Positions 6,770-11,562 of a stretch of 11,562 nt of DNA are shown piece by piece. Below the pieces are notes generated by a model. That model was not told where the DNA came from. It saw only the letters and a program-made list of their open reading frames with translations, and ran no database searches. The stretch covers positions 1 to 11,562 of the forward strand of contig JAJFHC010000010.1 of NCBI GenBank assembly GCA_021775835.1, given 5' to 3'. The first letter of the stretch is position 1. The number at the start of each line of letters is the position of its first letter. This stretch comes from Hyphomicrobiales bacterium (GTDB lineage: Bacteria; Pseudomonadota; Alphaproteobacteria; Rhizobiales; JAJFHC01). A program made the translations under genes and the position numbers.

Positions 6770-7720
6770 ATGAGCAAATCACCATTTACCGTCGCCTTTC
6801 TGGTCATCCCGGGGTTTTCCATGGTGGCCCTCAGTTCCGTGGTTGAACCGTTGCGGGCGGCCAACCAGCTTACTGGCAAACACCTTTACGATTGGGATCT
6901 GATCGGCCTGGACGATGGCCTCGTGGCTGCGGCCAACCGGCTGGAAATCCGGGTTCATCATTCCATTGCCAATGCACCACAGAGCGATCTGACGATCGTG
7001 GTCGCCAGCCAGGATATTGCAACATTCTCCGACCGAAACTGTCTGCGGTGGGTGCGTCAACGGCGCGGCCAGATCGGTGCCATCAGCAGCGGAGCCCTCA
7101 TTCTGGCGCGGGCGGGTTTGCTGGAAAACCGCCGTGCAACCATCCATTGGGACATGCAACGCCAGCTTGCGGAAGAATTCGACACGGTTGATGTTGTCCC
7201 CGATCTTTATTGCGTTGACGGCAATATCCTGACGGCTGCGGGCGGCATCGCCGCCATGGACCTGATGCTCGATCTGATCACCCAAAGACAGGGCCGCGAA
7301 GTTGCGGTCGACGTCTCGGAGAATTTTCTGCATGGCCGCATTCGCGCCTCCCGCGAGATGCAGAGACAGGATGTGGCGTGGCGGTACCAGACCACGGACC
7401 GGCGCGTGGTCTATGCCATTGGCATGATGGAAAATGCCGTCCGTCAACCCGTGGCTATTCAGGCGATCGCCAAGGTTCTTGGCATTTCGGAGCGTCAATT
7501 CGAACGCCTGTTCAACACCCATGTGGGACAAAAGCCGTCGGAATTTTACATAAACCTGAGATTGAAGAGTGCTTACGAGTTGCTGCTGCAATCTACATTC
7601 AGCCTCGAAGAAATTGGCGATAAATGCGGGTTTTCCAGCGCCTCACACTTCAGCCGGGCGTTCAAACGCCGATATGACATCACGCCGCGTTCCGTGCGTC
7701 TGTCAAAAAAAGAACGGTAA
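6770..7720 (+). CDS. GlxA-family transcriptional regulator (DJ-1/PfpI-like domain plus AraC HTH)
   Basis: A 316-residue regulator. The N-terminal half (about residues 6-190) is a DJ-1/PfpI-like, class I glutamine-amidotransferase-fold domain: it opens with AFLVIPGFSM, and SSGALILARAGLLENRRATIHW spans roughly 106-127. Ser106 sits where the catalytic Cys of the DJ-1 superfamily would be, as expected for a ligand-sensing rather than enzymatic domain. The C-terminal ~100 residues (214-316) are an AraC/XylS double helix-turn-helix, with IQAIAKVLGISERQFERLF and LEEIGDKCGFSSASHFSRAF as its two parts. ATG 6770 is preferred over the in-frame TTG at 6758 because it opens the first DJ-1 strand directly; no strong ribosome site is visible. 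Relatives such as GbdR and CdhR control quaternary-amine catabolism, but nothing here fixes the ligand. Likely targets are the divergent barrel/lipoprotein pair, the downstream genes, or both. Confidence 0.92.
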   Translation: MSKSPFTVAFLVIPGFSMVALSSVVEPLRAANQLTGKHLYDWDLIGLDDGLVAAANRLEIRVHHSIANAPQSDLTIVVASQDIATFSDRNCLRWVRQRRGQIGAISSGALILARAGLLENRRATIHWDMQRQLAEEFDTVDVVPDLYCVDGNILTAAGGIAAMDLMLDLITQRQGREVAVDVSENFLHGRIRASREMQRQDVAWRYQTTDRRVVYAIGMMENAVRQPVAIQAIAKVLGISERQFERLFNTHVGQKPSEFYINLRLKSAYELLLQSTFSLEEIGDKCGFSSASHFSRAFKRRYDITPRSVRLSKKER

Positions 7721-7751
7721 TGTCGGAATTTTGAAAGGAACTGACGACTCG

Positions 7752-7904
7752 ATGTTAAGCGATTTTCGACGTCTGGACTATGAATCGATTATCGGAAATT
7801 TGCACATGGGTTTGATCGCAATGCGGTCTCAGGAACGAACATCCAGTATGGTTTTCAGGTCCAGCCGCGGCGCCATCGCATTGATGGTGGAAACCGCACG
7901 ATGA
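7752..7904 (+). CDS. Possible small ORF, 50 residues
   Basis: ATG at 7752 opens a 50-codon frame whose TGA (7902-7904) overlaps the ATG at 7901 of the next gene as ATGA, the arrangement seen in translational coupling. GAAAGGAA lies upstream but about 11 bases too far for an ideal site. The product starts MLSDFRRLDYESI, has no membrane segment and no motif I recognise. It could be a real leader-like small protein or a chance frame in the 180-base gap after the regulator gene. Confidence 0.22.
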   Translation: MLSDFRRLDYESIIGNLHMGLIAMRSQERTSSMVFRSSRGAIALMVETAR

Positions 7905-8410
7905 TGAAATTCATCACAGCCAAGGGCGTTTGGTCGTCCTCCACCAACGATCATTTGCACGAAGGCCTGCCCGGATTGTTTCAGCAGGCCAGCGGAAAGG
8001 TCCTGAAGTCGCTGTGTACCGGACGGCCCGATCTTGACGATGAAATCTGCAGCCTGACCATCAATCACACGCACTGGCAAAGGGTCGGGCACTTGCCCGA
8101 TAGCGAAGCGTATACCGTTGCCAGCGAAATCTCGCACATCGACGCCTGCCATTTCACCATTACCCACGAAGTGCGCAACGCAAGGCGCCAGTGTGTCGCC
8201 AGGTGCGAAGTCGAGATCGTCGAAGAGGGCCAAGACCGGGCCACGGCGCAACCCCTGTCGCCGGGCTTGCGGTCGTGTCTGAAGAGTTTTCTCAAATGCA
8301 CCTGCCGCCAGAATCGCTCAGCGGGAAACAAGGCCGGCGCCGGCGTGCCGCCCGCATCAAGCGCGCGCGCTTCGTCCTACGGCACAACCAACGGTTTGTG
8401 CCTCATCTGA
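7901..8410 (+). CDS. Hotdog-fold thioesterase-like protein
   Basis: A 169-residue protein with third-codon G/C preference like its neighbours, so it is likely genuine. Residues 11-38 run from Trp11 through NDHLHEG to FQQASGKVLKSL. This resembles the opening of acyl-CoA thioesterases of the 4-hydroxybenzoyl-CoA type, where an Asn/Asp-x-His turn leads into the central hotdog helix. A following pattern of alternating strands (about residues 70-110, from YTVASEISHI to CVARCEVEIVEE) and a TAQPLSPGLRSCLKSF tail also fit. The last ~35 residues are Ala/Gly/Ser-rich and unlike the family, so a frameshift or a natural extension is possible. ATG 7901 and ATG 7904 are adjacent candidate starts, with GGTGG about 10 bases upstream. 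The P450 gene begins 65 bases after it on the same strand. Substrate and enzymatic activity are not established. Confidence 0.6.
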   Translation: MMKFITAKGVWSSSTNDHLHEGLPGLFQQASGKVLKSLCTGRPDLDDEICSLTINHTHWQRVGHLPDSEAYTVASEISHIDACHFTITHEVRNARRQCVARCEVEIVEEGQDRATAQPLSPGLRSCLKSFLKCTCRQNRSAGNKAGAGVPPASSARASSYGTTNGLCLI

Positions 8411-8475
8411 TTGCCAATTCTTTTTGCAACTGCGGTGCGCTATCGTCGGGTTGACCTGTTTGAGGAATCCACCCG

Positions 8476-9684
8476 ATGCCGTCGTTCCGTCAGTCTCCAC
8501 GCGATCCGGGCTTTGTCCAGAATCCCTATCCGGCCTATCAGGCAATGCGGGAAATGGGTCGGGCGGTGTACTGGGAGGATTACGGTTTCTGGTGCTTTCC
8601 CCACTACAGGGAAGTTCACGCTATTCTGCGTGACAGGAATTTCGGCCGCGAAATCCTGCATGTGGCAACCCGTGACGAATTGGGCTGGCCACCTGAGCCC
8701 GATCATCTGGCGCCGTTCAACGCTTTTGAAGCAGCCACCATGCTTGAACGCGAACCACCGGTTCATACCCGTCTCAGGGGGCTGGTGAACCGGGCCTTCA
8801 CCGCCCGCGCCGTGGACCGTACCGAACCGCTGGTGCAATCGCTGGCAAATAGCCTCATCGATCAATTCGAGGATTCGGGAACGGACTTGCTTGCGACATT
8901 CTGTGAGCCCATTCCGGTTCAAACCATCGCCCATCTGCTGGGCATGCCGGTTGACCGTGCCGGCGACATGCTGGCCTGGTCCCATGCCATGGTCGCCATG
9001 TATCAGTTCGGCCGAGACCGAGCTGTGGAGGACGCTGCAGTCGCGGCGACCCGCAATTTTTCAGCCTTCGTCGAGAACCACATCAACGACCGGCGTCACG
9101 ACCCGCGAGACGATCTCTTGTCCCGGTTGATTGCAGCGGAAGAAGACGGCGACCAACTGTCTACCGCGGAACTGGTGGCCACCTGCATCCTGCTCATGAA
9201 CGCCGGTCACGAAGCAACGGTGCACGCCCTGGGCAACGCGATCAAGACCCTGCTGGAAACCGGCACATCGATTTCTGCTGCGTTCGGTGATGTCGATGCC
9301 GCACGGCGAACCGTGAACGAACTCCTGCGCTACGATCCGCCGCTTCACATGTTCACGCGATATGTCCTGCAGGATATGTCCGTTGGCGATGTTTCGTTGA
9401 AAAAAGGCGATCGCGTCGGCCTTCTGCTGGGCGCGGCCAACCGCGACCCGGAACGTTATTCCGATCCCGACTGTTTCGATATCAGCCGTGACCAGGGAAT
9501 TCACACCAGTTTCGGCGGCGGCATCCATTTCTGTGTCGGCGCACAGCTCGCCCGGCTCGAACTGACCGTCGCGTTGATGACCCTCTTTCAGAGACTACCG
9601 GACCTGGCGCTCGACGGCACACCGCGCTACGCGGACACCTACCATTTCCATGGCCTGGAAGCCCTGCGGGTTACGCTTAACTAA
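8476..9684 (+). CDS. Cytochrome P450
   Basis: A 402-residue soluble bacterial P450, a heme-thiolate monooxygenase that needs separate ferredoxin and reductase partners, none of which is encoded here. The three diagnostic motifs are intact and correctly ordered. The I-helix oxygen-activation motif AGHEAT is at residues 243-248, with Glu in place of the more usual Asp. The K-helix ExxR pair is Glu282/Arg285 in NELLRYDPP. The heme-binding loop FGGGIHFCVG is at 346-355, with Cys353 as the axial ligand. No membrane anchor is seen, as usual for bacterial members. GAGG at 8462-8465 lies 10 bases before ATG 8476. The stop overlaps by 8 bases, tail to tail, with the WYL-TerB gene. The substrate cannot be read from sequence; co-transcription with the thioesterase-like gene would suggest an acyl, terpenoid or steroid substrate, but that is speculative. 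Confidence 0.96.
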   Translation: MPSFRQSPRDPGFVQNPYPAYQAMREMGRAVYWEDYGFWCFPHYREVHAILRDRNFGREILHVATRDELGWPPEPDHLAPFNAFEAATMLEREPPVHTRLRGLVNRAFTARAVDRTEPLVQSLANSLIDQFEDSGTDLLATFCEPIPVQTIAHLLGMPVDRAGDMLAWSHAMVAMYQFGRDRAVEDAAVAATRNFSAFVENHINDRRHDPRDDLLSRLIAAEEDGDQLSTAELVATCILLMNAGHEATVHALGNAIKTLLETGTSISAAFGDVDAARRTVNELLRYDPPLHMFTRYVLQDMSVGDVSLKKGDRVGLLLGAANRDPERYSDPDCFDISRDQGIHTSFGGGIHFCVGAQLARLELTVALMTLFQRLPDLALDGTPRYADTYHFHGLEALRVTLN

Positions 9685-10501
9685 GCGGCGTGCTGATCCC
9701 CGCCTTCCGGATTTCCACGAACAGGGCGTCCATGGCGTCGACCTCGCGCGGGGCGATTTCCCGGTCTGCCATGACCAGTTCCTTGCAGGTATGCCAGATG
9801 TGCACGATGTCGGCATCTTCACGCTTGGCTATGCGTTTGATCGCCCGTTCAAACGACAGGTAGTCGGGATGCATGTTCCGCACCCAGTCCATGATGCGGT
9901 TGTGGTCATAGCCGGACTTGACAGGCTTGCCGAGTTTTGCGGCGCGGGCACGGACGTAGTCGGAGATTACGTTCTGTTCGTCGATCTGGAAGTCACCGTC
10001 TGCGTAGGCCACATAGAGCACGATCTTGAGCTCATCGCGGACCGCTGTCAGCACCTGTTGTGTCGGTGTCGATGTGCCGGCGTCCGACTCGGGTTCCGAA
10101 AAGTCCCGCCACCGGGCAATTTCGATGTAGGGCTGGAAGAATTCTGTGATGTTGGAATGGGTTTTCCCGGTCCAGTAGTCGATGACCTCGGTAATCCGTT
10201 CGATGAAGAAGGTCCGTTCCGCCTCGCGCAACTGACAGAACCCGTGCACGAAGTCTCCCTGTTCGGACGGGCCAATGGCCTGAACCCGCACCATGCGCTG
10301 GCTGACATTGCCCTCGGTATCTTCATAGGTCAGGCCCAGGACAAGTCCGTCCACGTTGGCCTGAGGTCGCGTATCGATACCGGCAAACATGTCTGCGCCA
10401 TCGGTTTCGGAGTCAGCCCGTGCCGAAAACGCTTCCGGACCGGTCAGCTTGCGGTCTGAATTGGATGAAAAGACGTCGCGCAATGACTTTAAAAGACTCA
10501 T
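9677..10501 (-). CDS. WYL-domain and TerB-like domain protein
   Basis: A 274-residue, apparently cytoplasmic protein with no signal or membrane segment. Residues about 50-108 fit the WYL fold: a first strand with TYEDTEG (58-64), QRMVRV, then FVHGFCQLREAERTFFIERI (84-103), which mirrors the WYL-domain pattern of an AYC-LR-type strand followed by R-x-F-x-x-x-R-I. Residues about 150-270 are helical and resemble TerB, with ELKIVLYVAYADGDFQIDEQ and VMADREIAPREVDAMDALF as two acidic, EF-hand-like repeats. WYL domains usually sense nucleic acid or nucleotides in regulators, and TerB domains belong to tellurite and stress-response complexes; here there is no HTH, so a direct repressor role is unlikely. 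ATG 10501 is preceded by GGGA six bases away. It has its own promoter downstream of the Lrp gene and overlaps the P450 gene end by 8 bases. Function is unknown. Confidence 0.82.
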   Translation of the reverse strand: MSLLKSLRDVFSSNSDRKLTGPEAFSARADSETDGADMFAGIDTRPQANVDGLVLGLTYEDTEGNVSQRMVRVQAIGPSEQGDFVHGFCQLREAERTFFIERITEVIDYWTGKTHSNITEFFQPYIEIARWRDFSEPESDAGTSTPTQQVLTAVRDELKIVLYVAYADGDFQIDEQNVISDYVRARAAKLGKPVKSGYDHNRIMDWVRNMHPDYLSFERAIKRIAKREDADIVHIWHTCKELVMADREIAPREVDAMDALFVEIRKAGISTPLS

Positions 10502-10546
10502 TGTGTGTCCCGCTGATGTTGTTACTTTTTCACAATCGCCGCGCTC

Positions 10547-10574
10547 ATTATATCAGATAAGTTCAGTCCGTCAG
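10547..10574 (-). promoter_or_regulatory. Promoter for the WYL-TerB gene
   Basis: On the minus strand a perfect -10 TATAAT (10552-10547) follows CTGACG (10574-10569, 4/6 match to -35) with a 16-base spacer. The -35 overlaps the stop codon of the upstream Lrp-type gene. Transcription would start near 10540, about 39 bases before the ATG at 10501. This suggests the WYL-TerB gene is expressed independently of the regulator upstream. Confidence 0.6.
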
Positions 10575-11032
10575 GTGTCAGGAAACGTGCCGGCACTCTT
10601 GATCTCGGAGATGAAAATGCTTGATTGAATCTCCGTGATGCCGGGCATGACGGCCAATTTGTCTTTCAGGAAAGTCTCGTATTCCTTCAAGTCGCGCATA
10701 TGCAGTCGAAGGATGTAGTCGTATGCCCCCGTGATCAGGTGGCATTCGGTAACATTGTCCAGTGTCTTGACGTAGTCCTCGAACCTCGTGATTGAATCCC
10801 TGGTGCTGCGCTCCAGGCGCACGAACACCGAGATCGTGATCGGATACCCGAATTTCTCCGCGTCGATGACCGCGGTGTAGCCTTTGATGACACCGGCGTC
10901 TTCCAGGTGCCGGACACGGCGATGGCACGGGGAAGGCGACAGGCCGACCCGGCTCGACAGATCCTGATTCGATATCCGCCCGTTGATCTGCAGTTCCCGG
11001 ACAATTGCCCGGTCAATTTGGTCAAGATCCAC
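10571..11032 (-). CDS. Lrp/AsnC family transcriptional regulator
   Basis: A 153-residue feast/famine-type regulator, normal length for the family. Residues 1-50 form the winged helix-turn-helix: LDQIDRAIVRELQINGRIS, then LSSRVGLSPSPCHRRVRHLE as the recognition part. The C-terminal RAM/AsnC domain includes ECHLITGAYDYILRLH, with the Gly-x-Tyr-Asp-Tyr loop typical of the effector site, and ends with strands around SSIFISEIK. These proteins assemble as dimers to octamers and usually respond to an amino acid. The GTG at 11032 is chosen because GAGGGA lies six bases before it and it opens the conserved domain; the frame stays open for 136 more codons upstream, but those have no family similarity and cover the divergent TPR gene. 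The gene is divergent from the TPR gene and lies upstream of the WYL-TerB gene. The effector is not predictable. Confidence 0.95.
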   Translation of the reverse strand: MDLDQIDRAIVRELQINGRISNQDLSSRVGLSPSPCHRRVRHLEDAGVIKGYTAVIDAEKFGYPITISVFVRLERSTRDSITRFEDYVKTLDNVTECHLITGAYDYILRLHMRDLKEYETFLKDKLAVMPGITEIQSSIFISEIKSAGTFPDT

Positions 11033-11038
11033 GATTGT

Positions 11039-11044
11039 TCCCTC
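11039..11044 (-). promoter_or_regulatory. Ribosome binding site deciding the Lrp-type gene start
   Basis: GAGGGA on the minus strand sits six bases before the GTG at 11032, supporting that short start over the long upstream-open frame. Confidence 0.75.
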
Positions 11045-11063
11045 ATTCTTGGAAGAATCTTCT
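11045..11063. promoter_or_regulatory. Overlapping inverted repeats, possible Lrp-type operator
   Basis: ATTCTT-GG-AAGAAT (11045-11058) is a perfect 6-base-arm palindrome. GAAGA-A-TCTTC, starting at 11052, is a second one that shares bases with the first. They lie just upstream of the ribosome site of the Lrp-type gene, within the divergent region. Lrp/AsnC regulators commonly autoregulate through A/T-rich palindromes of about 15 bases, so an autoregulatory site is plausible, though unproven. Confidence 0.4.
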
Positions 11064-11158
11064 AACAATGAAGCAAATTCTGGAGGAATACGAAAGCACA
11101 TTTCAACCGGACAGTGGCATAATGTGGCTCGAATGTTGGCAAGGGAGTCCGGTTGAAG

Positions 11159-11562
11159 ATGGCTGTTTTTGATTGCAGGGGAGTTCCGGTGTCGTGCAGC
11201 GATGCCAGTCTGGTCGAAGCGCTCGAGCGCTGCCACGTGGAAAGCCAGGCTTTCTACGGAGACCCGGTCGGCGGCATCGACAAGGTACTGGCAGGCGCTC
11301 CCGACTTTGTCATGGGTCATTGCTTCAAGGCCGGCATGCTGACCCAGTCCATGGAAGTGCGCATCTACGATGAAATGGTGGCCAGTGTCAGGGCGGCAGA
11401 AGCCTTGTGGTATGACGCCAACGAGCGCGAGAGGGGACATATTGCAGCGCTGAAGTCATGGATCGACGGCGATTTTTTCGGCGCTGTCCAGCACTGGGAA
11501 GAGGTGCTCGTGCTTTATCCCTACGACCTGCTTGCCATGCAACTGGTGCACATGACCGACGT
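11159..11562 (+). CDS. TTC38-like tetratricopeptide repeat protein, N-terminal part
   Basis: The frame is open to the right edge, giving the first 134 residues. It opens MAVFDCRGVPVSCSD, continues through FYGDPVGGIDKVLAGAPDFVMGH, and contains helical pairs with ERGHIAALKSWIDGDFFGAVQHWEEVL, then YPYDLLAMQLVH. The early D-x-RG-x-P segment, the YGDP and P-x-FVMGH motifs and the -P-x-DLLA-x-Q-x-x-H helix match the family related to human TTC38, TPR proteins of about 450 residues that are common in proteobacteria and of unknown biochemical role. GGGAG at 11143-11147 is 11 bases before ATG 11159; the in-frame TTG at 11153 is only five bases from it, so either could start the protein. A CATAAT at 11118-11123 may be its -10. 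It is divergent from the Lrp-type regulator, which could control it. Confidence 0.82.
   Translation, partial: MAVFDCRGVPVSCSDASLVEALERCHVESQAFYGDPVGGIDKVLAGAPDFVMGHCFKAGMLTQSMEVRIYDEMVASVRAAEALWYDANERERGHIAALKSWIDGDFFGAVQHWEEVLVLYPYDLLAMQLVHMTD

Noticed and set aside
6501..6773. Plus-strand 90-codon open frame ending in ATGA at the GlxA-type regulator start
   Set aside because: The stop overlap looks like coupling, but the frame crosses several inverted repeats, needs a GTG start without a clear ribosome site, and has no recognisable content.
9650..10459. Plus-strand 269-codon open frame opposite the WYL-TerB gene
   Set aside because: It is the antisense shadow of a gene with clear domain patterns and a promoter; its product has no recognisable features.
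11033..11440. Upstream extension of the Lrp-type frame by 136 codons
   Set aside because: It lacks family similarity, covers the divergent TPR gene, and a well-placed GAGGGA supports the GTG at 11032.
1..11562. Mobile element, CRISPR array, tRNA or rRNA
   Set aside because: No transposase or integrase, no regularly spaced direct repeats, and no cloverleaf-like sequence was seen on either strand.

Overview
The window looks like a chromosomal segment of a moderately GC-rich alphaproteobacterium. The basis is the Gram-negative envelope genes (RND pump, outer-membrane barrel, lipoprotein), the GlxA-type and Lrp-type regulators, strong G/C preference at third codon positions, and the absence of any mobile element. 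The lineage is inferred from gene style, not from a marker gene. I see no tRNA, rRNA, CRISPR array, insertion sequence or attachment site.

Layout, left to right. Positions 1-280 are a non-coding leader. They precede a two-gene operon (281-4713, plus strand) for an RND-type efflux system: a periplasmic adaptor and an inner-membrane pump, with stop and start codons overlapping. No outer-membrane channel gene is present. The pump converges with a minus-strand pair (6343 down to 4734): a signal-peptide-bearing outer-membrane beta-barrel protein with Asn-X-Gly triplet repeats, then 20 bases later a lipoprotein whose C-terminal half resembles a transglutaminase-like cysteine protease fold (Cys140, His180, Asp197).

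A 426-base divergent intergenic region (6344-6769) separates this pair from a GlxA/AraC-family regulator (6770-7720). It is rich in inverted repeats: one palindrome overlaps a good promoter for the barrel gene, a second pair of arms shares its TTGTCA core, and there is a nested 66-base inverted-repeat structure. Downstream of the regulator on the same strand are a possible 50-codon small ORF, a hotdog-thioesterase-like protein and a cytochrome P450.

The P450 gene overlaps by 8 bases, tail to tail, with a minus-strand gene for a WYL-domain plus TerB-like protein, which has its own consensus-like promoter. Upstream of that, also on the minus strand, is an Lrp/AsnC regulator. It is divergent from a TPR protein similar to the TTC38 family that runs off the right edge.

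The genes do not form one pathway. The modules I would link are the adaptor with the pump, the barrel with the lipoprotein, possibly the GlxA-type regulator with either neighbour, and possibly the Lrp regulator with the divergent TPR gene. I found no convincing wholly new system. The best candidates for new biology are the barrel/lipoprotein pair, the operator-rich region beside it, and the WYL-TerB fusion.
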